A DNA stretch of 64,000 nt from Paramecium octaurelia (GCA_905182995.1 CAJJDP010000125.1:186001-250000); one strand, 5' to 3'. Counted from the stretch's first letter, positions 1 through 16,356 are shown. Notes: generated by a model not told the origin, from the letters alone. Program-made: numbers and translations.

Positions 1-3000
1 AATTGTTTTACTTAAATTAATTGGAAAGGATTCGAGCATTTAATATAATGTACTTACAATTTAGAAACTTTGGAATAAATTTCCTCATTGGATATATCGG
101 ACAATTATTTAGGCACTTAAAGTAGTTTTAATATCCTTTGTTAAAACTTAGCCACAGCCAAGGGATTGATTTCCTTAAAGTTGAGAAATCAACCATTGTT
201 CCATAATACGAATGCCATTTATTCACTTGTTGGAGATAGATACGATAGCTTTAGAGTTAACCATTTAGATATATCAGAGAATTCAAATATATTCGAAAAA
301 GCCTTTTAATTACTAGCAAACAATATTTTCTTAAAATGCAAATCCATCAACTTAAACAATTCACTTACAGAGAATAACAGTACTCTTTATAAAATAGCTG
401 TTTTGACTTAGGCCTATGAAACGCAGAATGAGGAATTTTAAAAATAAAAATAATAAGAAAAAGCAGTACTAGGTATAATCTATAATTTATTAAGGCAAGT
501 ATAGATATAAACACAATTTGCAAACCTTAGATTTATCAAAAGTAGAAAACTTTAATAGATATGATCAAATAGAGATTTTACTAAAGGTCATGATATTCTC
601 CGAGCACAGTAATGTTAGAACTCATAGTATTTATAGTTAGATAATATTTAGCTATTTAGAACTTAGATATAGGAAGAGCTGAAATATATTGTAAGGCCCT
701 AAATCAATTCTTATCAGAATTTAATGTAAGGAAAAAATAATTAAACTATCTTCAAAATTTTTAGTTAACTTTAAAGCATTTGATTATGCTAGACTCTGAA
801 CCAGAATATTCTATGAATGTTGAAGTTATGAAATAGTTTTTTCTAGATTATTTATTTACAACTACAAACTCTGTTTTGGAAATAGAAAGTTTCAGATTTG
901 TAAAAAGTTTTGCTAAGTAAAATAGAAAAGAAGCTTTAAAATTGGCTGCAGCCTACATCTTAGAGTCAATTCACAAAAATCCTAAGATAAAGTATTCCTT
1001 AAGTTGCCTAAAATTTTTTTCATCTTGTGTAGAATTGGATGTTTAGACCTTTAAGTGTTTTTTATTAACTCCAAATATAAGATTAAGGACATTTAAATAC
1101 TTCAAAGACGAAATGAAAGTAATAACCATTTATATAGATTTAGGGTGAAGGAAGCGTTTATTTGAATTAAATTTAGAATTTCTTGAATGAAATGCCAGAG
1201 ACTTTTGTACATAGTTTATCAATCTTAAAATTAGATACCATAACAAACATCTCCTTTGATGTAGGAAAATTGATTAGTTTGATGATCTACTCTCCTAAAA
1301 TCTAACTGAAAGAGTTTCACTTCTATAAAATCAAGCTTACAAAATCTTCCTTAACTTTACGAGAACTAGATTTGATTGTTTAAAATCTAACAGATTGCAA
1401 TAGGATATTGGGGTTAAGATAATTGAAATTTGGAGATTTATAAGGTACTGGAGAAGAGGAGTTTTTTAAATACATAGTATTCAGTCGATTTATCAGATTG
1501 AAGAATTTAACTATAAAAGCTGTGAATTTTAATAATCTTATTGAAAATCTGTAAGCTAACATAATACCAAAGAATGTCAATCCATTAGAGGACTTAAGTT
1601 ATTTGGAATTTGAAGAATTCTAAGTATAAACAAAAGAGTTGTGGAATCGATTAGCTTAAACTTTCATTTTTTCAAATAGAAAATTATAGTCACTAGTTTT
1701 CAATTCTCTAAACTTGGATTATAACTTTACTTTAGGTATGACTTAAATTTCAGCTTTGTTTATTTAAAATATAAAATCTTCCTAAGATCCTGAATTAATT
1801 CCCTTATTATCACTTAATGAACTTAGATTTATAGATTGCTCTTTGAGCTATGACTTTTTATCATTTTTTTTTCCTATCAGTCAGATTGAAAAACTTGAAA
1901 TCATTAGGTGCAAGAATTTAACTTAAGCAATGATGAAAGTGAGAGAAAATTACATTGAAGAAATCAACTAATTTGCTTTGAAACTATTCACTATGAAGGG
2001 TTGTTCTATTACAGATACTAATTTATTTGAATGGATGGTTGAGAATTTAATCTTGAATTTTGACAGATAACTACTGGAGACACTAAATTTAGATAATTGT
2101 AATTTAAATGATGATATGATTAATCCAATATGTAAGCAATTACAATTAATTGCAAGTAAGATTCTAGAGTTTAAAAGAATCTTTTCATTGAGATAAATTA
2201 ACTTATCAAATAATCCTGACATCTCAGAAAATTAATGGATTAATGTAATTTAAATATTTAACCTAGATATTTAACTCAATCCTTCATCTGAATGAACCTC
2301 TTTAGCTTGAAAAAGCCCTTTAAGATACTAGATAAGATGATATTAATATGCTAATTAATGAAAATTCGTAATTTGTCACATAATCTCTACTTGGTTTAAA
2401 GTCTAAATTGTATTATAACCCATAAATTTTTAAACCTTAATTTCCAGAATAATTGTAACAAATAAATATTGATTTGGAATTTCAGAATTTTATTCTTAAA
2501 AATAATGGTTAGTCATAATTAGAATACCTTGAAATGAAAAGTTAAATTTATTCGAGAATCATAACTGGGTTAATTTTATTCCCAGGTAGTGAATTAAGAA
2601 AGCTAAAATTGTCTCATTTAGATTTAGATTTATTTATGACTTGTTGTAAAAAGTCCATTGACTTTTTTTAGAAATATTTGGAATCAAAACCTGAAAACAC
2701 ATTACAAATTTCATTTATAAAACTAGAGAATATTCATATAAATTAAGTTACTACTCAAAGTAAACAAAGTATTGAGCAATTCTTTAGTCTATTTCTTTGT
2801 AATAATCAAATTAATTTAAAAAAATTATCTATTAATGGATTCAAGGAATAATTTTTATAGATCCTCTTGACTATATGTGATAAACGATAATCCTACTAGC
2901 TTGAAAAATTGTCAATCGAAAATTGCGAAGACAAATTGACATCAGATTAATCTAATAAATTTTTAAATTACTTTATTTTGGGTAAAGTCTTTCCAATCAA

Positions 3001-6000
3001 ATTTCTGTCCATTTCGAAAGGAATACTATTTGACTAAATAAAGCAATTCGAAATTTAAACAGAAAGCATTTGCAAAATAGAGAAATTAAAAATATCGGTA
3101 GATGATAAGGGCAAAAATCACATGTCCTCAATTTATAAGATATTTACTCTGCTTTTTCTTCAGGAGAGCTAATTAGAGTATTTGGAAATTACAACTCCAA
3201 ATGCAGATAGCATATTCTAACATATATTTGAAGTATGCAAGACATAGAAATTGAAACTGAAAAGTCTCATCATCAATGCAGAGATAAGTGTTGATATGGA
3301 ACTGTTCTATTTTCTCCAGAAGTCAGTTGAAACTTTGAAACATTTGAAGATTCACAAAATAATATATCTAAAGTAGAACGATGCGAATTATCAATTGCAT
3401 TAAGTTTATATGACTCCAAAATTAGGAAGCAAATTGGAACTTAATAAAATAGAGCACGAGGACACTTATTTTTTTTATTATAATCTAATCTTTAATGAAA
3501 TGTTTGGATTTACAGATTTAATATTGAGGGATGCTGTTAGTTTTGCTAATTTATAACTGAATTACTCCATTTATAAATTTAGATATTTAAAATTGGATAT
3601 GGGAATTGATTATAATTCTAAAATTTAATTAGATGTTGATGCTTTGACTTTGATTTCATCTAAGATAATATACAATGAAGATAGTGTTTTGGAAGAACTA
3701 GTGTTGATGAATTGTGATCTAAGAATACCTGCTGTCAAAGCGATTGTTAATTCAGCATAGAAGTTGAGAGATAGAATAACATATACTTGGCGTTAGAAAT
3801 CCTTTTATTTGACATTAAAAAGAATATGCATCTTGCATTCATTCCACATTGGATAGGAAGGCATGGACTTATTGTTTAATAATTTAATTTACTATGAATA
3901 TATAAATATAGAACGAATAGAACTACAGGCCATAGAATTGGATGATAGGATGGTTACTGATATGATCAAGTACGCAGTTGATTGGTTGCATTTTCAGAAG
4001 AGAAACCAAAGATAATTCACTAAGATATTTCCGCTTCGTTATTTGGACATTGGAAAAAATGAGTTATTTTAAGATAAAGCAGTTTGGTAGAAGTTTTTAA
4101 GAACTTTTGTTTTTACTGACAAGGCACCTTATTTGGAAATCTTGAATCTTCATTTTATGGCTCTGAATGATGGAATAGCTAACAATATCTCTTATAATGC
4201 ATTAAAATATTTAAATTCAAAATCAAAGGATTTCTAATTCCCTTTGAAGAGATTGAATTTTTCCAAGAACAATTTCTTAACTGAAGTAGGATGGAAAGAT
4301 ATATTTAATAATTTTATTTTTCATCCAAAGGTTTTCCTAATAGAATTAAATATGACTAGTACTCAACTAGATTCTGAGGAGAAGTTGAATTCGATAATGA
4401 ATGCCGCTAAAAAAAGAGCAGCTGTCTCAAAAAATAAATTACTTCCATTACATACATTGTTATGTTACAATGTGACTCTAAAAACTATGATAGCTTAATA
4501 TTTGTCTCAAAAATCATAATAATATTAAGCTCCTGAGGATTTACCCATTAAAATTGATTATAAATGTTGGAAGCAAGGTATCTACGATGAAATTCCAATT
4601 AATTTAGGAGATCAAATAGAAATTTTGAATTCCTTAATCTATAATACAACTGAATTGATCATACCCAGTCACATTGAATGCGCAGAAATTTTAAAGTTCT
4701 CCTAATTCCATCTAAACTTTTTGGAACATTATTTATAAATCTTAAAACTTTCGAACCCAGAAGATTCTCACCTAATCATAAATTTAGCCACTTTAGACAA
4801 GTTCTCAAATCTATTTAGATACACAAAGGAGAAACCAGCAAAGCCATACCCATATTATATGATCTTTTAAAGAGAGACTTACAGATTTCTTAGTTAGAAG
4901 GAAAACAAAATTAAAAAAATTAGTTTAATCCAAGCGGATTCTTAGTCTTTGGAAAAGTTACACCAATTTGATGTGCTGCAAATTTGGGAAAATATTCAAT
5001 TCTATTAGTGCTAAATTGATTAAATATTGATGGAATATACATTAAACGATGATCTAGTTGAAAAGATGTTGGAAAAGGGGTATACGGAGAGAGACTTCAT
5101 TTCATTGTGTAGATTGATTCCTCCCTCGAAGATCAGAATTTAAGGAACACTCAGTCTATAAGCAATAAAGGGGTTGTACTCTATATTATATGACACCTAT
5201 TACTTTTAATATTCAGTTATTGATTATAAATTTGATGACTTTTTGAACATCGGTATTGGATATGGGTTGAGAGAAACAGCGTATAGAGAAGCCCAAGGAA
5301 ATTATTGGTCTAATTTGCTTCGAATGACCAAGTACAACTTTTATAATACTTTTGTAAAACCTACATAAAAATACGTTTTTGATGATTCAGTCAAAAAGTT
5401 GGACAATTATTTATCGACTAAGAAATTAAATCTATTACTTTTAGTTTTAACAAACTTTTTATTTTTTGGTGCTGCCTTAGTCGCACCATTTTTCTTGACT
5501 GAATTTGTTACCCAAGAAAACGAATAATAATGTTAAGTAACTTAAGGATATTTGTAGTACTATTGTTATGCTGGATTTGCAGTTATATCTGCTTTGGTTG
5601 AGGGATATCTGTACTTTTCAATTTCGGATGTAATTCCAGAATACGTTACAGCTTTGGAACATGCAGTATAATTTAATGAATCAGAAATTGAGATTACTGA
5701 TTACAAACTAAAATCGAGTGCTTTGGATACAAATGGTGTTCAAATAATTGAAAGATAGTTTAAGGAAAAGAGAAAATCTAGAATTGAACTATCGATTGAG
5801 TAAATTATCTCTCGCATACAAAGTGCAGGGTAATCAAGATAAGCAGCAATAGTGAATCGAATTATTTAATTTTTCATGTCCTAATTATTTAAGTTTGACC
5901 TTTTTGGTGATGTGACATTCATTTTAGTACTTTAGAATTGCAACTATAATGAATTGTTTTATCTAACCATAGCAATAACTGCTGCTACTTCAGGGGTTCA

Positions 6001-6665
6001 TTTTCTCTACTTCATGTATTTAATCTTGAAAAGAATATCCAAATAAAATAGATAAATACAATAATTGTCATCCTAATTCATTAACGACTTTTATACAATT
6101 GGATTTTAAGGAAGAAACGCTGCCTTATCAAACTTATTGGATTCAATTGCACCGTACAATGTGTCAGTAATACCAAATAATAAATTTACAAGAGCTATAG
6201 TACCAAATTCAGCTGGTAAATCAATGAGTAATTTAGTGAAAGTAGAATAAATAGTTAATTATTTTAGGGCTATTTTCTATAGTTTATATTTGAAGACTTG
6301 CCATAGATAGTGATTTAGACTTATTTTACAGTGAGTTAGGCTGTGAAGTTTGAGGGGGAATTGGAAATTTTGACATATTGTAGAATAGCAATTTCTTTTA
6401 TAACGGTGGTTACATCATTTTTAAAGTAAATATGGTTGATTAAGCAGATAGGTTTATGTCAATTAGGCCGACGATTTTGGTGCAAGATGATTTTGATAAG
6501 TTAAGTGATAGGAAGAAGCAGAACTATAAAGTTGAGAGGAGGGATTTGTTGCAATAGGAGAATTGGCAATTGAAGAAGTACTCGTAGTACAGTTCGAAAG
6601 CAGAGAATGATCAACAAAGACAGAGTTTGGATGAGACTCAACCTTTGAGATTTTAATCGCCTTGA
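1..6665 (+). CDS. Giant leucine-rich-repeat protein with C-terminal membrane segments (5' end missing)
   Basis: No start codon is seen, so the gene enters from the left edge. From about 600 to 5400 the translation is a long series of irregular leucine/asparagine-rich repeats of RNI/LRR type. From about 5425 to 6425 there are at least four hydrophobic stretches that look like membrane segments, one followed by the string EDLPQIVIQTYF, which recalls the ED-PQ-IQ motif of XK-like membrane proteins (weak inference). The C-terminal tail is polar and ends at TGA 6663-6665. Introns resolved: 1119-1143, 2245-2266, 6242-6267 and 6426-6451; one or more further introns between about 420 and 620 were not resolved. 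At over 2100 residues this is a lineage-specific protein; its function is unknown. Confidence 0.8.
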
Positions 6666-6955
6666 GGAGAGAGCATTTGATTATTTATTCTGAATATAAA
6701 TGAATTAAAAGATATTTAAAATTTGATGATTAATAAATTTAACATAATTTTGATTGTCAGTTGTTCAGAAACTGGATGAGGGTGGATGGAGATGCAACAT
6801 TGGCATTGAGGAGAAGTGGAACGAGGAAAAAGGAGGAGATGAATAAATATAATATATAATAATAATTAATGGATATTTCTAGAATAATTGGGAAATTTTG
6901 ATAATTAAGGAGATTGATTTCGATTCGGAATTAAAAATTAATTTGAGGTAATTAA

Positions 6956-9052
<2,097 letters not shown>

Positions 9053-9058
9053 TATATT

Positions 9059-11689
9059 ATGTTATTAATATTGTACATTCCTTTAATATTGGCTTCTTAT
9101 CTTTATGAGAATTCAACACTCATCACATAAACTATGTTTTATGAAAGAGAAGACAATCCGATGTACAATTTGAGTGTGTTTGCTACGTATGAATCCTACA
9201 ATTAATTGGATATCAAGATTGAAGATCTTGAAAAACGACAATTTCATATTCCATCTGACATGGAGCCCTTTAAGAGCATTTATAATGATATCATTAATCC
9301 AATCGCGTGTTCACATTATGATTACGAAACTAAAATTGATGAGTCCCCTTTTAAATTTAATGTTATCAGAGCTGACACATAAGAAACTATGCTGTCTTTA
9401 TATGATATTATAGTCTCCGAATTATACAGCGAATTTACAGTTAAAATACCAACCAAATACTTATTTGGATTGGGAGAGAGAAATCAAAAAGGATTCAGAT
9501 TCAAGGAAGGAATTTACACTCTGATGGCGAAAGATGTACCATAATTATTAGAGGATGGGAAGTAACCAGGCAAAGGTGTCTATTCATCTCACCCAGTTTA
9601 TTTGATGAGAGAAAGATCAGGCAAATACCATGTGTTATTTTTTAAGAATAGTTCTCCAATGGATGTCATATATAAAGATGATAAGTTGACATTCAAATAT
9701 ATTGGTGGAATACTGCAATTGAAACTCTTCTTAGGAGACTACGATCCTGAGACAGCAGTTAAATTGTATCACTCATATCTAGGAGGTTGGGCATTGCATC
9801 CTTTTTGGGCTATGGGTTATCATCATAGCAGATGGCCAATCAAAAGCAGTCAGAAACTAAAGGAGTACGTTTATAAGCACAAAGAACATGATATCCCCTT
9901 AGATACCATATGGTCAGATATTGATTACATGAATGATAGACAGATCTTTTCCGTGGATGAGATGAGATTCCATAAGAATGACTTCGAAGAAATCTAAAAT
10001 CAATTAGGAGTTAATTACATCCCAATCATTGATGTAGCAGTCGGAGTTAAGTATGGTAAACAAGATAAAGGATTCAGAGAAGGAATCAACTTAGATATCT
10101 TTCTAAGATCTCCAAATACAGGTCAAAGATTCAGAGGCAAGGTATGGCCAGGATCTTCATATTTTCCTGATTTCTTTCATCCTAATTGTTCAACCTATTG
10201 GAGAACTATGATCAAACATCTCTATTAAAGCACTAATTTCAGTGGATTATGGATTGACATGAATGAACCAACTAATTTCTGTGACGGAGAATGTGATCTA
10301 CAATAAGGAAGAGAAAAATGGAATTCTACAATGGACTACACTGATGTGAATGAAGCTTACAAAAACAATCATATTAGATTCCCTTACATTCCAGGAGTGT
10401 CACCCCTTGAAAAGATGACTCTTCCTCCAAATCTCTTCCATTATGGCAAACACCTCCACAAAGATGTTCATAATCTGTATGGATTGCAAGAATCCTTTGA
10501 AACTTATCAAGCATAAAAGGAAATTGGAAAACCATTGCCATTCATCATTTCAAGATCAACATTTCCAGGCAGTGGACATTTTACTTAGCATTGGGAAGGA
10601 GACAACGAAGCATCTTATACATTCCTGTATTTATCTGTTGGATCTACAATGTAATTCAATATCTTTGGTATTCCCATGGTTGGCGCTGATGTTTGCGGAT
10701 TCTTAGATAACACTACTCCTAAATTATGTGCTCGTTGGGTGTAGTTGGGTAGTCTCTATCCATTTTTCAGAAATCACAATAATGACAGAGCCAAGGATCA
10801 AGAATTCTACTCTCTCGGTGACGATGTATTATTGGCCGCTAGAAGAAATGTCAAATTAAGATATTCTATCATCAAATGGTATTACTCATTGTTTTTGAGA
10901 TCTAATCACACAGGTACAATATTTCGTCCAGTCTTCTTTGAATTTAATGATGACGTTAATCTTTTCAAAGATGAAGTGTTGGATACTCAATTTCTTATTG
11001 GAGATGAGTTGATGGCCACTCCCATCTTAGTAGAAGGTCAAACTATAAGAAAAGCCTATTTCCCCAAGTCTTATTGGTATCATTTCTTAAGTGGATCTAG
11101 ATTACAAAAACTAGAAGATCCAGGGTAAGAACATTTTGTTATGTGTAAATACACAGATTATGTACCATTATACATAAAAGGTGGTAGTATTATCTTGCAA
11201 CAAAATATTACTTAAGTGAAATCTGTTAAGGATCTTAAAAATCATTATTATGCTGTCATAGCAATTGGCGAAAAAGATTCGTTCGGTACGATGATCGACT
11301 TAGATGAATTCTCGGATTAAAAGGTAAACATTTATTTGTATTATAATTATAGATAGTAGAGAAATGTGATCAATTAAACTGCATTCTTAATGTTAACTTC
11401 TCCAAATAAGACAATCAAGCTGAATTTACAATCGTAAGAGCTGATAATGGAGGACCAGCATCATATCCATTATTTATCAGTAGATTGAAAATATACGGAT
11501 TACCACCTTCCTAAACCATTAAGTGTTCTAGCAATGTAATTCATAATTTTTATGTAGAAAATTGTTGAATGTTCATACAGCAATGAAAATACTTTCCCAT
11601 ATATATCTAATATACAATTAAATGAAGGAATAGGACTTGAGTTTGGTGAAACGACTGGAGTATTCAAATTAACATTGTAATTTTCATGA
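9059..11689 (+). CDS. Secreted/lysosomal alpha-glucosidase, glycoside hydrolase family 31
   Basis: Releases glucose from alpha-glucosides (maltose, glycogen), probably in digestive vacuoles or lysosomes. The 859-residue product opens with a clear signal peptide (MLLILYIPLILASYLYEN), which decides the start. The catalytic nucleophile lies in WIDMNEPTNF (Asp about 400) and the acid/base in HWEGDNEA (Asp about 515). Other GH31 blocks are FGLGERN, WALHPFWAMGYH and DTIWSDIDYM. Length fits lysosomal acid glucosidases that lack long N-terminal extensions. Introns are 11324-11352 and 11536-11557; the second is needed to reach the family-like C-terminus. Only TATATT separates its ATG from the HSP70 stop. 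Confidence 0.95.
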
Positions 11690-11737
11690 AAAATTGTTAA
11701 TACAAAAATCAATATTATATCATACAATTCTCTCTTT

Positions 11738-12499
11738 TCAAATTTAGTGTTAGTCATTATTGAAATCTAACTTCCACCATTTTCCACATCCGATGAAAGT
11801 TTAAATTCCACACTCTTTTAATCTATCTCTCAACCCTCTATCACTGGTCACAACAGTTGTTTCCTTAGATTTTTATGCATTCTAAAAGCACAATTCCACG
11901 ATTAAGTCGTCTGCTATTCTTGGTTGAGAGGATTGAATAGTAAATAATATCTTTTTATTTCCATATTCTATCCAAAATGTTATCTTTTTCCCTTCTTAAC
12001 TTAAATTTATAAGATTTTTGAATTGATCCAATTAGGTTATTTCACCTTACAACTATTGTATATTCCTAATTTTATAAACATCCCAAATCAAATGAACTTC
12101 ATTTAATTATGAGTTAACATTTTATAACCAACTTGCTACAATGTCCAACATCTTTACAATTTGCTCTTTTTATTTTCCATGAAATTCATTCCAATTTCTA
12201 TTCGCATATTTCACATTGTTACAATCCACATATAAAATTTGGGTATCTTTAACAATTTAAATAATATTAATCTCCTCCTTCTTAACCTTTTTCTTTGTCT
12301 TTTCTATCAATGACTCCACTATCTTAGCCTTATCTCCATTGTGCTTTTTTATTAATTTTAGAATCCTTTTTTGATCATCAAAACCCATTGCAAGATATTC
12401 TTGAGATTGATCCTATTACTCTTCTGGTTCTTATTTTCCTTTTTAAAATTAGGCTAGCCATTGTTATTGTTCCAAATAAAGTGGATGTTAATTAATCAT
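11738..12499 (-). CDS. NYN/PIN-type nuclease-like protein with N-terminal UBA-like segment
   Basis: An intron-free gene of 253 residues. Near the N-terminus, MGFDDQKRILKLIKKHNGDK resembles a UBA/TS-N helical bundle. The rest matches the YacP-like NYN fold: a strand with Asp (ILYVDCNNVKYA), a second acidic position (RIADDLIVELC) and the hallmark C-terminal VVTSDRGLRDRLKECG. NYN_YacP proteins are predicted metal-dependent ribonucleases; that activity is inferred from family knowledge. An in-frame TGA just upstream fixes the start. The gene converges on the alpha-glucosidase, with 48 bp between the stop codons. Confidence 0.75.
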
Positions 12500-12713
12500 A
12501 ATTATTATTCAATTCTTTTAAGTGCATCAACATTTATGCCGTAATATTCTGATAAATACTTAATGATAAAATATTGTAGAATAATAATATTATAGAATTG
12601 GCTTCAAACTCAAATCTTTTATTTACTTATGTATTAACACAGCAATGATTATGTAATTCTAGCATGAAAAATGTTTAAATATAAAAAAAACAATTATCAA
12701 TGAGAGAATTTAG

Positions 12714-14173
12714 TCATTTAATAAATGCAATTACCACTGTAATGTCATCTATGACTTCATCTTCTCTTTACCATGCTTCTCTTGCAGCTTACACTAATCG
12801 TTAACAAGCCCCTTAAGCATCATCCTTTTTATAATATTCATAAACAGTTTCAACAACCCATTCATTAGAGAGAAATCTAATTTTTAGTTTAAATAATACT
12901 CCCATATTCCATCAGATGCGACAATAATGAACTTATCACAAGGCAAGAGTGAATGTTTTATTATTTCAGGTTCACAAATCACACCAACTTAACTAGCAAC
13001 ATAATCACCAAAGCTTCTTGACATGGCTAAACCTGGAACATCCTCATCTGATTTCCAGACTCTTGCAGGTCCAACTGGATTACCATCTTCATCACTATAT
13101 GCTTACACACGACCTCCTCTCTGAATGATTCTGGCTTACTCCAGAAAACAATCAGGTTTATGATCTTTCGACAATTCAATTACTGACAATTTATTATCGA
13201 ATCTTCCTATAATTGCTCGACTATCACCGATATTGGCACAGTATAATACATTTTCAAAGGAGATTACTGTTACAGTGGTTGCACCTGAGTAAGTCACATC
13301 AATTCCACTATCGAGTAATTCTTCATTTGTTTATAAGAAACAATTTTTGAGGATTGTGTTGAGTTACCTAAGGATTTGTTATATATATTTACTTATCTCT
13401 ATCATAACAAGATGAGATACCCATGATACCCTATTCTATGAAGGAAGGTAACACTTGTTGTAAGAATTGAGCTACTTAATGACCATTCGTACCATGGCCA
13501 TCAGAAACTTGAATATACCAATCATTTTCTTTATTGTTAAATTTGTTAATTAGCTTGTAGATGTCTTAATTGGTTTTGGTTTAACCATTGTAAAGCATTC
13601 CAGGAGAACTCAAGCCATTTGCTTTAGTTATGTAGAGTTGCAAGTTGGAAATATCTGGATTACTGATTGAACGAGGTCCTTTGAACAATTTGGATTTAAC
13701 TATGGATTGCTGTTGCTGCTTAGACAGTTCCATTAATTTTTGATATTTTTTTGAGATGGCTTGTTGATTGAATATATCTTTGTTTTACTGAATTACAGGT
13801 TATTTGGTTTCAGGCTTATCTTATTTGATTTTTAACAAGATAGACAAAGCATTAGCTGATAAGTTTTGTGTATTTTCTTTGGTTTCGATTAATTTGCTGT
13901 TCTAACGTGCATGAGTTTTTTTGAGCAATACACTGCTTATGTCTTTCAAATCCTTGCCACTTGCAGGCCTTGTCTTTTTAGCTTCTATTTTAGAATTGCC
14001 ACCTCCGTTCCTATTGCTTGGTACTAGGTATCTAGATAGTAAAAATGATTTATGTACTTGTTGGTATTGACAATAGGAGATTTTAGACGAGCTTGCTGCT
14101 CTTGCTCACTTTTCCTTTTGAGGAGAGAAGCATACAATTTATCAGGAGAAATTTAGGAGACCTTAGCTTTCAT
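12714..14173 (-). CDS. PP2C-type protein serine/threonine phosphatase with N-terminal extension
   Basis: Metal-dependent phosphatase of 461 residues. Family motifs in order: SDGHGTNGHQVAQFL (metal-binding Asp-Gly-His-Gly), ANIGDSRAI, LAMSRSFGDYVAS and IIVASDGIWEFLSNEW, then a C-terminal DDIT. About 190 residues before the catalytic domain are polar, Lys/Gln-rich and probably disordered. Introns are 14032-14057, 13368-13392 and 12877-12899. The last is needed because the frame changes inside the conserved GIWEFLSNEW block; with it the exons divide into whole codons. Substrates cannot be told from the sequence. Confidence 0.92.
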
Positions 14174-14230
14174 GCCCAAAATAGTTGTTAGTTATTAAAT
14201 TATTAATATTGTATATATTTTTTTACTTGA

Positions 14231-15000
14231 TCAAATATTTTCATCTTCCAATTCTCCTCTCAAACTATCGACCATCTAATCAGTTTGTCTCTACAATTCT
14301 TCAGGTGATAATTCGCTTTATCCTGGAGTCTTCTCATAAGCACTTTATAAATCCCATGATGGTGCTGCATCCATTTATGGAGTTTCATCCTATTAAAATC
14401 TGCTTTCAAATTGTCTCATTTCTAAAAGTGTCTACTCTTCAGGCAATACTTGTAATGGCTTGCCATTCTCATCTAATAAATCCAACTTATCGATGGCTCT
14501 CACATATTCCAAATTTTCATCTTGGGGTAAATGAACCATAGGGGGACTTGGAGAGTCTTCAATTATTGCTTGCTTTCCCATATCTGGTGATGAACCGTCA
14601 TTTGTGAATAAATCTGCAAAGTTTATCTCCTTCTATGGAGTTTGATCCAAGGTCTCCTCTACATATACTTCATTATCACCAAGTTAAATGAAGGATTTGT
14701 GTGATTTGGATTTTTTAATTGCATTCATTACGGCATTTCTTTCCTTTGTTTCAGCCTTCTTGATGTTGTTCTACTTAACAAAATCATTATTTGTTTCCTC
14801 TGTTACTGAAATGACTCCAACATTGCTACTAAGATCTTATGCTTCTCCCACAAATTTGGAACTAGATTAAAATGTATCTATCATTACTCAAGTTCAACCA
14901 AGTTTTCAACATTCTAAGTTTTTTTGTGTTTCTTGTGTGCCCTCATGTTTGTTGCATTTGTCAAGGCAAGAATCAACAGAAGAATTGCTATGTATTTCAT
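14231..15000 (-). CDS. Small secreted acidic protein, uncharacterised
   Basis: Product of 247 residues beginning with a strong signal peptide (MKYIAILLLILALTNA) followed by a short His/Lys-rich patch. The mature part is acidic, low in cysteine, rich in Glu/Asp/Gln and Pro, with no transmembrane segment and no domain I recognise. One 26-nt intron at 14862-14887 keeps the frame. It is divergently transcribed from the PKA regulatory-subunit gene across a 124-bp spacer that probably holds both promoters. Confidence 0.75.
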
Positions 15001-15124
15001 ATTTTTATTAATTATTAATCCGTTTTAATATAATTCAATAATATTTATCATAAATTATGCTTCTCATTATTTCTCTAAATATATTTTATTATAAAAACAT
15101 TTGATTTATAGATTATAAAATAAA

Positions 15125-16356
15125 ATGCAAAATTAAGATTAAGAATATCTACACAATAATGTGAACCCCATCTTAGAATAATTGGCACTCTATTTAGTTA
15201 AAGAAAAGCCTGACAATGTGGTATATCTTATTCACTATGATTTTAATAGACACAAGCATCAATCGAATGGTTAAGCGTAACAGGAGGTAATCTTATTATG
15301 CATCAATTCACTAGCTCAAATTGAAAATGGATTACACAACAATCAACACAATGAAACTGTCGAATCTTCCGATGATACAGAATCTGATGAAGATGACTAT
15401 GAACTATATGCTAATAATCCAATCAGACCTGATAGAGCAAGTGTAAGCGCTGAAGTCTATGGAATTTATAACAAAAAAACCAATTTCAAACCTAAAATAG
15501 TCGCAAAGTCTCACCTACAAATTCAGAAAATCAAAGAAAAATTAGCATAATCCTTTATGTTCTCAGAATTAGATGAACATGATTTGAGAATCGTAATCAA
15601 TGCCATGGAAGTCGTACAATGCATCAAAGGAGATGTTGTCATCAAATAAGGAGATGACGGCGACAACCTCTATATCGTTGACGAAGGAACTTTGGATTGT
15701 TCACGAACTAAAGCCGGCCAAGATCCTGTGCATCTTAAAACTTATAAACCAGGAGAATCTTTTGGTGAATTAGCACTCTTATACAATTCACCTAGAGCAG
15801 CCACCATAGTTGCAGAAGAAAACTGCGTCCTATTTTCTCTGGATAGAGGAACATTCAATCACATTGTCAAAGACGCTGCTATCAGAAAGCGAGAAAGATA
15901 TGAATACTTTTTAGCTCATGTCGAGTTGCTTTAAGAACTTGATCCTTACAGCAGATCATAAATTGCAGATGCCCTAAAAAGCAAAAACTTTAATATTGGA
16001 GATTACATTGTCAAAGAAGGAGATGAAGGAGACATCTTCTATTTCCTCGAAAAAGGAGAAGCTGTGGCCACTAAAGTCTTGAATCAGAGTATTAAATGAT
16101 TTATCTACAATTTTTAGGTTAGCCTGCTTAAGTCGTCTATTTTTATAAGGAGGGTGATTATTTTGGTGAAATTGCATTACTTAGATAGGCTCCAAGAGCT
16201 GCTTCTGTGATTGCTGAGGTATTCTTTATTTCTAGTTTAATTTAGACTCCATGCACAGTAGTTTATTTGGATAGAGAGACATTTAAAAGATTATTGGGCC
16301 CTCTAGAAGATATACTCACTCGTAATTTTAAGAAATATGAAAAATACATGAATTGA
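15125..16356 (+). CDS. cAMP-dependent protein kinase regulatory subunit
   Basis: Binds and inhibits the PKA catalytic subunit until cyclic nucleotide is bound. The 391-residue product has an N-terminal dimerisation/docking-like helix pair (NPILEQLALYLVKEKPDNVV), an acidic linker, and a pseudo-inhibitor region RPDRASVSAEVYG. Two cyclic-nucleotide-binding domains follow, with phosphate-binding cassettes FGELALLYNSPRAATI (about 213-228) and FGEIALLRQAPRAASV (about 337-352). Both keep the Glu and Arg that contact the nucleotide. Introns: 16089-16117 and 16219-16245; the exons divide into whole codons. The pseudo-inhibitor site has Arg-Ala-Ser-Val without the usual double Arg directly before it. 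A catalytic subunit is encoded at 46217-47349. Confidence 0.93.

Noticed and set aside
11500..11757. Minus-strand open frame across the glucosidase 3' end
   Set aside because: Overlaps the conserved GH31 C-terminus and the NYN gene's stop; no independent support.
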